NCBI GenBank assembly: GCA_019054805.1
Contig: JAHQIY010000012.1
Location: 992,001 to 1,056,000 of the forward strand
Reading direction: 5' to 3'
Source of the DNA: Brachionus manjavacas
Taxonomy: Eukaryota; Rotifera; Eurotatoria; Ploima; Brachionidae
Length of the DNA: 64,000 nucleotides
Shown here: in pieces, positions 54,955-64,000 of the stretch
Layout of the letters: every line of letters starts with the position of its first letter
Numbering within the stretch: the first letter of the stretch is position 1
Notes under the pieces: model-generated
Databases searched by the model: none
The model's input: the letters and a program-made list of their open reading frames with translations, nothing else
What the model was told of the DNA's origin: nothing
Translations under genes and position numbers: made by a program

Positions 54955-55461
54955 CTAAACAAAATTAATGTAAATGAGTTAAAATTAAAATCTAAAAACA
55001 ATGTCAAAAAGAACTAATGAAGAAAAAACATTTGAATATTTTTATTCATGATTGGTAACTAAATATGTTACTAAAATAACAAACAAAAATTTTCTAAATT
55101 CAAAAATTTAACTATCAATAAAGCCAAAATTAATTTTTACTGATTTTATAACAAAGCTAAAAAAAATTTAGGTCTAAAATTGTTTATTTTATTAAATTAT
55201 TTCAAAAAATTTCAAAATTGAATTTTAATTAAATGAAGTGTTATCTGGTCTTCTAAAGACACGAACACTAGCATGCTGATTACACTTGAAATTTGGAAAA
55301 AAATTTATCTTGAAGAAAAGTCTACACAAAATGCATCTAAATTTTGCCAAAATTCTCGTAAAATGACTGAAATGTGCCTGTAATGTGGTAAAATCTTAGA
55401 ACTAATGTATTTTCTTAATTTGTTTTTTTTTTCAGTTGACAGAAAAAACAAATTGTCTAAC

Positions 55462-55521
55462 TTGAACAAGCATAAGGTTCCGCATTATCACTGGGAGCAA
55501 AAATGTAATCTCCTTCGCATC
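55462..55521 (-). CDS. Candidate short exon following the cysteine-rich exon
   Basis: Between an AAATTAG acceptor and GTTAG donor, the minus strand starts one base before TGC and reads CEGDYIF. Joined to the 2 bases left by the exon at 55573 it gives KCTCEGDYIF, the usual end of an EB module. After a run of six T the frame closes (CSQ then stop). If one T is removed, the frame continues APSDNAEPYACS and the phase fits the exon at 54954. Either the run has gained a base, the assembly has an error, or the exon is not real. Confidence 0.3.
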
Positions 55522-55572
55522 TAATTTAAGGTTTAAAAATTTTTTATTTAAAAAATTTTATTTTAAAATTAC

Positions 55573-55672
55573 GTGCACTTTTGACTATTGCATTTAATAG
55601 TTTGGACTTCTAGATCTTCCGAATAGCCCTTACAATCTTCATCGTTTTCACAATCTTCACCAATAAATTTCA
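55573..55672 (-). CDS. Candidate cysteine-rich exon (EB-like), minus strand
   Basis: Between TTTTTTAAG (acceptor) and GTAATT (donor), the minus strand encodes KFIGEDCENDEDC, then KGYSEDLEVQTIKCNSQKC and a split Thr codon. It is homologous in spacing to the exon at 54861-54954. Its 2-base start fits a one-base end of the signal-peptide exon at 60731 if a GTATAT donor is used there. The charged acidic composition with four cysteines suggests a small extracellular module. Confidence 0.4.
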
Positions 55673-55689
55673 CTTAAAAAAAAATTTTA

Positions 55690-56429
55690 GAAAAAAATAA
55701 TATTAACTTGTTTAAATTTTTTCTTCGAATCGTTTAATTATTTTTATTTGTTTATCTTTTAAATATTATAGGAAATAATATTTAAAAAAAAATGAGTAAA
55801 ATAAAATAAAAGTACAATAAGAGAACTGATAACAATTTAATAAATGTTGCAGCTCTCTCAATAACACCGACTCTAGCTTAAAGTTTAAAGTTTCACAATG
55901 CAATACTATGATCTCATGCGTTCAGCAAGTCGTTAGTATCTAACACTGTATCAAATGATTATTTTAAATATTTTTTCAAATCATATATATTTGAAAGAGC
56001 ATAAAAATTTTCTACACTCTGGTGTATATTTTTATAAATAGTTAATAGGGGGTGCAAATTTCTATAATTGAAAAAAAAACAAAAAAACGGGTGAGGAAGA
56101 AAAAAACATCAAAAAAGTGGAAAAAACATAAAATTAAAAAAAATTTAATAAATTAAAGTGAGACGAATATTAGACTGGGTCTTGGTTAAAAAATTTAGCA
56201 ACCAAATAGACCTTAAGACATTTATTTCAGTCTACAAAGTTTAGAACAATTATTTTATCCTAAAATTTTACCACACCTTAACAATCCCTGGCCATTTTTT
56301 TTTCACACAATGCTTGGAATGTCTTTTCATACTGTTTACTTGCACTTTTTACGTTTGATTTATTATTTTTGGATTTTAAAATCGCTAATTTTATTGAGTT
56401 GTACCATTTTGGCGTTTTTCCTATAAAAA
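55690..56429. other. Non-coding stretch
   Basis: I see no confident gene. A 62-codon minus-strand frame at 56466-56278 (KTPKWYNSIKLAILKSKNN) faintly recalls a LINE linker but is not enough to call. If the minus-strand gene is real, this is intron. Confidence 0.35.
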
Positions 56430-57690
56430 TGGGCAAAAAAAAGTATCTGAGGCTCAAAGGTGGCAAAAAATGGGTCTATTGAAGGATAAGACCAAATCTC
56501 AACAAGAAATAGCTGATCTAGTAGGAGTTTCGAGAAAATGTGTGATTACAACAAAGCGCAGTATATGAAGACATCAGTGGTAAAGAATTACCAAGATCTG
56601 GTAGACCCCGAAAGCTTACCAGTCGAGATGAGTCGTACATTTTTAGAAAGATCAGAATCAATCCTAAAATTAGCTAAAGACACCTAGCCTCTGATTTTAG
56701 TTCTAAATTTCCAAATGTCACTGTTAGTAAAGACACTGTAAGAAAAGTTCTATTAAACAAAAAATACAGTCTTATACTGCAATAAAAAAACCTCTTTTGA
56801 CTGTATTGGCTCGATCGAAAATGGTCAAATGGTGCAAAGAAAGACAAAGACGGACTGTTAATGACTTGTCAAAAGTTTTTTTAGTGACGAGTCTAATTTC
56901 GAAGTATTAAACAGAAAATCTAGAGTGTTTGTAAAACGTTTTGCAAACAAAAAGTATCACCCCAAGTTTTTTTTACCAAAGTTACAAAATGGTGGAGGTT
57001 CGGTTGGTTGTAATGTAGTGAATCCAATAGTACATTACATACATCTCACTAAAGTAATTTTACTTTGATCCTCTTTGATACTTTGATAAAAAATGATCAA
57101 TTGGTAGCCGTAGGTGGTTGGTAAATAAATAATTGAGCTTTTCTTTAAATATTATTTACTTGATAAATTGGTAAAAAAAACAGGGAACTTTTTTTTCTTT
57201 TTTTCTCTAGATCTTAGCTTCTTTCAATTCAGCAAACCAGCAGACTCGCTTGATCTCATGCGTATACGAATCGCATGTTCAAAATAACTGGATTTTTCAG
57301 CAGGATGGCGCTAGTGCACATACTGCTCATTCCGTTCGAGATTGGTTTCAAGAAAAACAAATAAGGGTCCTCCTTTGTTGCCCAAGATCACCTGATCTTA
57401 ATCCATCAGAGAATTTATGGTCATATATACTCATATATTTGAATAAATTTCAAAAAAAAACATCTTTTATTTTTTTATTTAGCCGCACTGCTTTCAAGAA
57501 ACAAACCTTGCATTTAAAAAAAAATAAAAATGTTCTAAATTTTCTACTGAATGAAATACATACTGAATGAATGTTAACAGACTTGGTAAAACTTTAAGAA
57601 TCATTTATTGACCAAAAGACTTTTAACGAAACTTTGCTTAGTGATTTAAATGATAGCATTGATGCTTGCATCACATGAACAGCAAAAAGA
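56430..57690 (+). pseudogene. Tc1-type DD34E transposase, broken
   Basis: From 56445 broken plus-strand frames give an N-terminal helix-turn-helix (KTKSQQEIADLVGVSRKCV), GKELPRSGRPRKLTSRDESY (GRPR motif) and VTVSKDTVRKVLLNKKY. Later come WCKERQRRTV, FFSDESNFEVLNRKSRVFVK (first catalytic Asp) and KLQNGGGSVGC. About 230 bp of unrelated sequence (57010-57240) interrupts. Then the open frame 57250-57570 has NNWIFQQDGASAHTAHSVRD (second Asp) and RSPDLNPSENLWSYI (Glu). Exactly 34 residues separate the second Asp and the Glu, i.e. DD34E as in Tc1. All catalytic residues are present but the protein is destroyed by stops, frameshifts and the inserted stretch. Terminal repeats were not found. Confidence 0.85.
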
Positions 57691-57804
57691 TTTCGATTTG
57701 TAATGTACTAAAAATAACCTTTTCTTTTAAACTTAATTTTTTTTTAATTACTAATTATTCAATTTATTAAGGTAAAAAAAATAGAGATAAAATACCAGTA
57801 GATT

Positions 57805-58065
57805 TGTGTGATTATTGCTATCTTACTATTTCTTCCTGAACTGTTCAATACTTAAATACTTTTCACATGTCATCTCTTACAATTTATCAATTTTTAATTG
57901 TCTTTTTAATATATTTTAACTTATTTTAATTTTTCTTATATTTTTTGTTTACATTTTTATTTTATTTTTTCTTAATTCTTATTTTTATTTATTTTTTTTT
58001 TGTTTATTTTTTTAATCTGAAGGAGCTTTAGCTCGGCACAGATAAAACAAATAATTCAAATAAAA
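57805..58065 (+). mobile_element. 5'-truncated LINE 3' UTR
   Basis: TGTGATTATTGCTATCTTACT then TTTCTTCCTGAACTGTTCAATAC parallels 63371-63440 after the LINE at the window's end. It runs through a T-rich stretch to CTGAAGGAGCTTTAGCTCGG, CACAGATAAAACAAATAATT. Only the 3' UTR, hairpin and tail remain. Confidence 0.6.
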
Positions 58066-58859
58066 TGAAAAAGTAATGGTAGGATTATATAGCTTTAAAT
58101 CGATAATTGATAATCCTAACATTATTGAAACTTTTAATTAAAAATATTTCAATCGAATTTTTTTAATACAACGTGAAATACAAAATGATTTTTTTTATGA
58201 GAAGATTATCCATGACTGCAATGGCAATTACAAACGACTGCATCGTTCTACCTTTCTCAAAAAATACACTTTTTTCCCGATAATCGTATGTAATCCCTGG
58301 GATTGCTTTTTTTTCTGGACAAAATTATGATTTTATATACAGTACTGCTTCGATATTCTGTTTTTACGAAAATTTTACGTGATTTTACGTAAATTTACGT
58401 GAAATTAGTGAATATAAAGTAGAATTTTATTTTATTAAAATTATTTTTTAATTTTCGTAAAATTACGTAATTTTACGAAAATTTTAGTAAATATAAAAAG
58501 GGACAAAAAAAATGAAAAAATGTCGATTTTTAGGGATTTTTCTTTTTTTTTTTAGAAAATTAAAATGAAAATTGTATAAAAAATTACGAAATTATACGTA
58601 ATTTTACGTAAATTTTTATTATATTAAATGTGAAAAATGGTAAATTTTAGTAAATTGTAGTAAAAAAACAAAAACGAAAATCGGGAAAAATAGTAATTTA
58701 ATTTTTAGTTTAATTTTTTATGTAAAATATTTACAAAAGTTAACTGATTATTTCGATTTTTTATTTTTATCTGTTTTGAGACTATCTGCGGCTTATTTAC
58801 ATGACTCTTTGATACTTTATTTACTAAAATTTATGACATAAATAAATAATCTAGTATTA

Positions 58860-59097
58860 AAAAGATAAAGTCACCTCCAAAATCACCAGATATTAACCCA
58901 ATTGAATTATTATGGAATGAGCTAAAAGTTTTTTTAAGAAAAAAAATGGTCTTATCCGATTGTGATCCCGTTACAGCTATTAGAGAATTTGAAAAAAAAA
59001 TTACGCCATTTAAATGTATAAGATATATTGATCACTTAAAGAAGGGCATTGTGAATTTTGGAAAAAAGAACAAAAGCAAAAATTTTAAAATGAAATA
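58860..59097 (+). pseudogene. Tc1-like transposase C-terminus
   Basis: It encodes IKSPPKSPDINPIELLWNEL with the catalytic Glu, then KVFLRKKMVLSDCDPVTAIR, FEKKITPFKCIRYIDHLKKG and NFGKKNKSKNFKMK before a stop. The SPDxNPIExxW and HLKK blocks are standard for the Tc1/mariner C-terminus. The N-terminal helix-turn-helix and first two catalytic Asp are absent from the element. Confidence 0.85.
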
Positions 59098-59111
59098 ATT
59101 TTTTTACTGTC

Positions 59112-59310
59112 AGTCTAAAAATTCTTCTGCAAAATGTATCAGCTGATACAAACTTTGTACCACCCTAATTTAGTCTCTGCAATAACTCTGCAATTTAATT
59201 TTAATGATTTTCTAATGCATTTAGTGTTTTGCAGAGTTTTTGCAGAGACTTAATTAGGTTGGTACGAAGTTTGTATCAGCTGATACATTTTGCAGAAGAA
59301 TTTTTAGACT
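59112..59310. repeat. Foldback element with ~82-bp arms
   Basis: The left arm (59112-59193) starts AGTCTAAAAATTCTTCTGCA and includes ATGTATCAGCTGATACA and CTCTGCAATAACTCTGCAA. The right arm (59229-59310) is its reverse complement with few mismatches. The loop is about 35 bp. It is nested in the Tc1-like element. No ORF and no obvious target duplication. Confidence 0.85.
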
Positions 59311-59514
59311 TCAATTTTCATTTTAATTTTCTAAAAAAAAAGAAAAATTCCTAAAAATCGCCATTTTTTCAGTTTTTTTTGTACCTTTTTATATTTACTA
59401 AAATTTTCGTAAATTTCCTTTTTTTTTACTTTAGTAATTTCACGTAAATTTACGTAAAATCTCGTAAAATTACGCAAAATTTCGTAAAAACAGTTTATCG
59501 AAGCAGTACTGTAA

Positions 59515-60640
59515 ATAAAGTCATGTAATCTTATGATTTCTTTTAACTTTTGAGTATTAAATTCAATCTCGTTAGGTTATGCGAAGCTCAGTACAAAAGA
59601 AAAGCACAATAAAAAATTATAATTTTGATTGGGCCATGTCAAAATCATGGAACTAATTTTAAGCTTTCAGAAAAAAGTTACTAAATTTTTTTTCCGTTCT
59701 TTTTATCATTTTGTATTGAATTTAACAAAATCTCAAAATTTAAAAATTATTTATATGCCACCAGAGTCTGAATATATCCGTTCTCGCACTAATAACTGCA
59801 GGGTATTTTGCCAGTTAATACTATTAAAGTGGAAGCTGATGGTCAGATGAAAGTTGATGTTAAACTTGATATTAATAATAATTTTCAGGAATCTTTATTA
59901 TAATCAATGAAGCGAAACGGGAGTTGTTGAATGAGTAATAAAGTTGGAAAATTGAAAAGTTGAAAAAGCCTAAAAATTTTTAAAGTTGAATAATAGAAAA
60001 ATTTAATAATTGAATAATTTATAAAATTTAAAAGTTGAATTATAGAATAATTGAATAGTTGAAAAAATATTAAAAAAAATCTTTAAAAATTCAATAGTTG
60101 TAAAGTTGTTCTAAATAAAAACTTGAATAAATGAAAAGAACATTTAGTAAGAAAAAATAATTAACAAAAAATGATAATTACAAAAAGTTGAAAAATACAA
60201 AAAGTTGTTCATTACTCAAAATATCATATTTCCGCGGCAATAACTACCTGGAACGGAAGAAATTTAATTTGGCCTTGATTATGACTGATGGATTCCCGAT
60301 GCTTTTTATTTGACTTAGTTTAATTTAAAAATAAAAAATAATCAAAATAAAAATTATAGAAATCATTAAATTTTTTTAATTTTTTGTGTAAATTTGAATT
60401 TTAAAAAATCTAGCAATGCAAAAAAATCATACGATCACTTTAAAAAAATAAAAGTCTTTGACTCAGACTTTTGAAAAAAAAAAGATAAATAAAAGTACGT
60501 ACTTAACTTGACTTGAGATTTGTGACCTGTTAACAACTCTGAAAAAATTCTATCTTTTCTTGCTTTTTATCAAAATTTTTACTAAAACTATCATTAGTTT
60601 CTCTTTTTCTTTTCTTTTCTTTTCTTTTCTACATTTCTTA
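59515..60640. other. Non-coding stretch with a weak coding-like patch
   Basis: Around 59803-59892 a plus-strand frame after an AG reads ILPVNTIKVEADGQMKVDVK, LDINNNFQESLL, stop. It looks protein-like but is short and unassigned. At 60440-60545 lies a copy of the AAGTCAAGTC repeat, and at 60600-60630 a TTTTC-type simple repeat. The remainder is AT-rich. Confidence 0.35.
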
Positions 60641-60730
60641 GATCTTTTTAATAAAAATAATTTGAGTTGTTTTTTTCTTCTAAATTCAACTCATAGCTTT
60701 GAATTATATATAGGAAAAAAATATATATAC

Positions 60731-61202
60731 AATTGCTAGTTGTAGTTATTGTTGTGGTAGTTGAAGTAGATACTGAAGGAGAAGTGAATGGCTCCACACT
60801 TGTTGAAATTGAAGCGGTTTCGACAGAAGAACTTGATGACGGACCACTCGTTGTTAGAATAATTGATGATGGGCTTGTTATTAAGGGTGAAGTTGACAAA
60901 GTAATTTTTTTCACATTGATCCTCTTATAAATTCTATTTTCATCTGAAGCAATTAAAGTTGCATTTTGATTGAAAAGATTACAACTAGTTAAATTGAAAG
61001 TAGCGTAAATACAGTCGAACTGCGTCGTACATTTAATCAAGCAGTCTATTTCAGTCATCATTACTCTTTTAAAACACTTAAGCAAAGTCGATTGATCAAG
61101 GATTGAAAATTTTATTTTGGTAAAAAGCGCATGGTTGTTTGCCAAACCAAGTAAAATGTTTGCATTTAGCAAAATTAATGCCAGATAGGTCATTTGTTTC
61201 AT
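60731..61202 (-). CDS. Signal peptide, PAN-like domain and mucin-like tail (first exon)
   Basis: The minus strand starts MKQMTYLALILLNANILLGL, a likely secretion signal. A segment with evenly placed cysteines follows: LLKCFKRVMMTEIDCLIKC, FDCIYATFNLTSCNLFNQN. It has the C..C.C...C pattern and the DCLIxC / C.LF motifs of PAN/apple-type domains, which bind proteins or carbohydrates outside the cell. Then comes a Ser/Thr-rich stretch (about residues 103-155, runs such as STSTTTTITTTS), likely O-glycosylated. The frame stays open to 60648, but the last ~28 residues (from NCIYIFF) change character, and a GTATAT donor at 60730 is a plausible exon end. Its phase fits the cysteine-rich exons near 55.6 kb, so one secreted protein with a 5-kb transposon-filled intron is possible. 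Start: first ATG before the signal peptide. Confidence 0.6.
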
Positions 61203-61209
61203 TTTAAAA

Positions 61210-62140
61210 ATGAATATATTTTATTTTGAAAAAAAATAATCTAAAAAAAAACAACTCAGAAAATTTTTTGATAAATTGGTTTGGAATTTAGAAGTAAAAT
61301 AATTTAAGAGAAAAAATTTTATGATTATTGAACTTTTCCGGCTTTTTAAAATTTTAGCTTCAAATTTTAAAAAATAATGCTTATCATACTCATTAATTAT
61401 TGAAAATTTTAGGTTTGTTCCTTTTGTTTTAAATAAAATAGCTTATAAGAAAATTATTTGATAAATGTGCTTTTTTGACTTTTATTAGAAGGATATTTAA
61501 ATTTATATTTATTTTTCAAAAGTCATAAAATGCAAAGAAATAAAATATCTCTGACGGAAATTTTAATGCTTCATTTGAAAATAAATAAAGAATTAAAAAT
61601 TACCATGTTAAATTAATTTTTGTCTTGTTATTTGTTCTTTTTAAAAAACAAAGATCAAAAAAATTTTTTAAGAAGAAAAAATTACTGTAAACAGACCCAT
61701 GCAAAATTAAAAAAAACGTCTTTTCAAAGTCATGCCAGTTACTTAACTTCTCAAAACTTGAAAAAAAATCTGAATTTATCAATCGATCAAAGTCGATTCT
61801 CAGCACTAATTTAAAATTTAGAAGTTTTTAGATAAAATACTCAATTCAATTTTTTTTAAATAAATCTGAATTCTTAACATTTCTATTTTTTACTACCGCG
61901 AATTAAAATATTCAAAATGAATTCAATATGAAATGAAATAATTAATGAAGTGGGTAATCCGCTGGGTAGAACTCAGGGAAATTTTTTCCGAAAATAAATA
62001 TCAGACCAAAATCAAGCAGAAAGTTAGAAAATTGAAACAATTCTTTGAATCATTTCAAATTTTTTTAGTTAAATCCGACTTTGTTGGTAAATAAATGGAG
62101 CGATTCAACTTGGTTATAGAATTCGTTTTCTTTCACCAGT
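61210..62140. other. AT-rich stretch upstream of the minus-strand gene
   Basis: It would include the promoter of the signal-peptide exon, but I see no convincing core element. Opposing frames of 64-68 codons at 61600-61814 overlap each other and look like chance. Confidence 0.4.
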
Positions 62141-62146
62141 CTTTCA

Positions 62147-62516
62147 ACAATGGAGTTGGGTGTTCAATATATCTTGATTAGAAACCTTCTTTGTATTCCT
62201 CCACTAGTCTCACAATCAATGGAATATAATGACTCAGTCCTGTCCCAACATATTTCTCACTCAACTCAAAAAGACGATTCGAGACTGTTAGTAATTTTAG
62301 TTTATTAAAAGCCTCGTGATACACGATGTTAGAGGAAGTATCATATTTTAACTTAAGGATAGATCTTACTGCTGTATTCTGAATTGCTTGTAGTTTTTTG
62401 ATATTTTTTTTCTGAAAATGCATTCAAGCAAGGAAAAGAATAGTCTAAAATTGATCCGACTAAAGATTTGTATAAATATTTTTGTATATTTTTGGGATGT
62501 CATTAATATATATAGA
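62147..62516 (-). mobile_element. Inverted, internally deleted LINE copy
   Basis: The minus strand from 62514 carries 26 bp matching the YINDIPK codons of the adjacent plus LINE. It then jumps about 385 bp to NLYKSLVGSILDY and continues to the 3' part of the ORF (frame 62423-62178: KLQAIQNTAVRSILKLKYD, LLTVSNRLFELSEKY) and a short piece of 3' UTR, ending at 62147. The 81-residue frame is identical to that at 63095-63340 on the plus strand. It therefore forms the left arm of a large inverted repeat. Confidence 0.85.
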
Positions 62517-63590
62517 TAGTAGGACATTTAAGGTAAATGTGAATGATCATCTGAGCGAAGAATATAAAATAACTGCAGGTGTTCCTCAAGGCTCAGTAAT
62601 TAGTCCTCTTTTATTTAGTATATATATTAATGACATCCCAAAAAGAAACAAAACAAATAATGAATACTCTCTGCTTTTCGCAGATGATCTAGTTACATTT
62701 TTCATTTATAACAAAAAAGGGAACCTTGAAAACAAGATAAATAAATACACCAACGAACTAGAACAATGGCTTATTAAATGGAAAATTAAGATATCAGTAG
62801 AAAATTCTTGTTCAGTGGTTTTTTCTAAGTACAAAAAAGAGAGTGATAATCGTAACTTTAAAATTTATGGAAACAGAATACTGAGCCAAAAAGAAATCAG
62901 GTTTCTTGTTATCAAATTTGAATCTAAGTTAAATTTTAATTTACTTGTTGACGGAATTAAAAAACGCTGCAATAAAAGGGTAAATATTTCAAAGATATTG
63001 TCAAATAAAAAATGGGGTCTTACTCAAAACACACTAGGAAATTTATACAAATCTTTAGTCGGATCAATTTTAGACTATTCTTTTCCTTGCTTGAATGCAT
63101 TTTCAGAAAAAAAATATCAAAAAACTACAAGCAATTCAGAATACAGCAGTAAGATCTATCCTTAAGTTAAAATATGATACTTCCTCTAACATCGTGTATC
63201 ACGAGGCTTTTAATAAACTAAAATTACTAACAGTCTCGAATCGTCTTTTTGAGTTGAGTGAGAAATATGTTGGGACAGGACTGAGTCATTATATTCCATT
63301 GATTGTGAGACTAGTGGAGGAATACAAAGAAGGTTTCTAATCAAGATATATTGAACACCCAACTCCATTGTGTAATTGCTACCTTACTATTTCCTCTTTT
63401 TTTCCTGAAACTTGAACTATTTAAACATGTGCCACATATACCACAACTACCTTTTTCAATGAATGTCTTTTTAACTTTCATTCATTTTATTTTAGCTTAT
63501 TATACTTTATTTTGATTTTGATTTTTTTTTATAATTTATTCTGAAGGAGTTCTAGCTCTGTACAGAATTAAAATAAATAAATAAATACCG
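62515..63590 (+). pseudogene. 5'-truncated LINE with reverse transcriptase
   Basis: It begins inside the RT domain: DSRTFKVNVNDHLSEEYKIT, AGVPQGSVISPLLFSIYIND (GVPQGS block), SLLFADDLVTFF (catalytic FADD) and LEQWLIKWKIKI, then the thumb and connection region to LVGSILDYSFPCLNAF. At a run of eight A near 63108 the frame shifts and continues with KNIKKLQAIQNTAVRSILKL to EEYKEGF and a stop at 63340. Motif A is missing. The 3' UTR (63341-63570) ends with the hairpin CTGAAGGAGTTCTAGCTCTG and an AAATAAATAAATAA tail. It belongs to the Jockey-like group and is closest in tail to the fragment at 57805-58065. Confidence 0.88.
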
Positions 63591-63635
63591 AAATTTGACA
63601 TTTGTTCAGAAGCAAGCTTACTTTGCAATTCAGGA

Positions 63636-63842
63636 TTGATAAATAAGATGAAATCTGTAAATTGGTTTAATGCTCCAAAACAGTTACAGTCCAATGACAA
63701 GAATTCTTATTTCAAAGGCAAGTAGCAAGATTAGTGTTACTAGCAGAGATTGAGCACTCTAAATTTGTAAAGATCAAGTTGAACAAGATTAACCTGGAAT
63801 CGCTAAGAGCAATATGTAAGCAAAAAGCTATCAAAATGTGAA
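63636..63842 (+). pseudogene. Coding-like remnant, unidentified
   Basis: One frame gives INKMKSVNWFNAPKQLQSND, then KNSYFKGK and a stop. A one-base shift continues QVARLVLLAEIEHSKFVKIK followed by LNKINLESLRAICKQKAIKM and a stop. The composition is protein-like and the two pieces read as one broken frame. I do not recognise the family. It lies just after a LINE tail, so it may be older host or transposon sequence. Confidence 0.35.
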
Positions 63843-64000
63843 TTCCACATTTAATGTAGTTCTGGGAACCGCAATACATAATAGCTTACGATTATTATTA
63901 TTAAAATTTAATAAAATAAATAATCTGATACAAAATTATTTTGCTACTACAAAAAAATTATTTCATTGAAATGACAATCCTTTATTTACCATTTTAAGAT

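Larger units (their letters stand above)
58340..59511 (+). mobile_element. Tc1-like element with long inverted ends and a nested foldback
   Basis: The left end CAGTACTGCTTCGATATTCT (after TA at 58338-58339) and right end, reverse complement CAGTACTGCTTCGATAAACT (before TA at 59512-59513), are inverted copies. The similarity runs about 200 bp inward, including blocks of TTTTACGTAAATTTACG and AAAAATCGACATTTTT-like sequence. CAGT ends and TA target sites are those of Tc1/mariner. Only the C-terminal transposase is left (58860-59097). A separate foldback (59112-59310) sits between it and the right arm. A smaller copy lies at 34182-34838. Confidence 0.82.

Noticed and set aside
56278-56466. 62-codon minus-strand frame resembling a LINE linker
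   Set aside because: The similarity is limited to a few residues (PKWYN, AILKSKNN) and no neighbouring LINE domain is present. It also overlaps the start of the Tc1 transposase.
58200-58300. Another cysteine-rich exon on the minus strand (CNCHCSHG)
   Set aside because: The frame is very short, lacks convincing splice sites and does not follow the cysteine spacing of the two candidate exons.
60733-60930. 65-codon plus-strand frame opposite the Ser/Thr-rich exon
   Set aside because: Antisense of the threonine/serine codons, which reads as Val/Glu/Gly repeats. No independent support.

Overview
The window looks like gene-poor, very AT-rich animal DNA. There is no operon structure, rRNA or tRNA. 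It carries one clear intact host gene, a single-exon rhodopsin-family GPCR whose coding sequence is far more GC-rich than its surroundings. The rest is non-coding AT-rich sequence and many layers of decayed transposons. The mix (Jockey/RTE-like LINEs with DxxxAFDxxWHxGL motifs, Gypsy, MULE with SWIM finger, Merlin, Tc1, Tigger and hAT-like MITEs) fits an invertebrate. A monogonont rotifer such as Brachionus is my best guess, but this is a low-confidence inference.

Layout. 0-15 kb is mostly non-coding and holds a 4.1-kb element with ~200-bp degenerate inverted ends (626-4714), a LINE tail at 7.2 kb, a broken RTE-like LINE at 9 kb and small foldback repeats. 15-20 kb holds a decayed coding-like stretch, a Jockey-like LINE split by an ~835-bp MITE, and a 138-bp direct repeat. 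20-30 kb is nearly empty apart from foldbacks. 30-34 kb has a 700-bp hAT-like MITE with an 8-bp target duplication and two successive minus-strand LINE copies. 34.2-34.8 kb is an internally deleted Tc1-like element just upstream of the GPCR.

35.1-45.4 kb is the best structural story. The GPCR (35135-36754) is followed by its 3' UTR. The last codons plus UTR (36736-37014) occur again at 44224-44593. Between the two copies sits a minus-strand LINE, itself interrupted by a 5.7-kb Gypsy element (37609-43302) with 262-bp LTRs. Beyond the second copy lies a Tigger/pogo remnant ending at 45390. I read this as Tigger insertion, then a LINE that made an unusually long target-site duplication of the GPCR 3' end, then Gypsy insertion into the LINE.

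45.7-64 kb contains LINE pieces in both orientations, a MULE with arrays of a short CTAGG motif at both ends, a Merlin element with perfect 8-bp target duplications (52730-54200), and two Tc1-type elements. It also contains a probable host gene on the minus strand: a signal-peptide/PAN-like/mucin exon at 61202-60731 and phase-compatible cysteine-rich exons near 55.6-54.9 kb. At the end is a LINE with an inverted, internally deleted copy of itself (62147-63371), forming a large hairpin.

Several LINE 3' ends share a short GGAG/CTCC-type hairpin followed by an AATAAATAA tail, a signal that ties these separate copies together.
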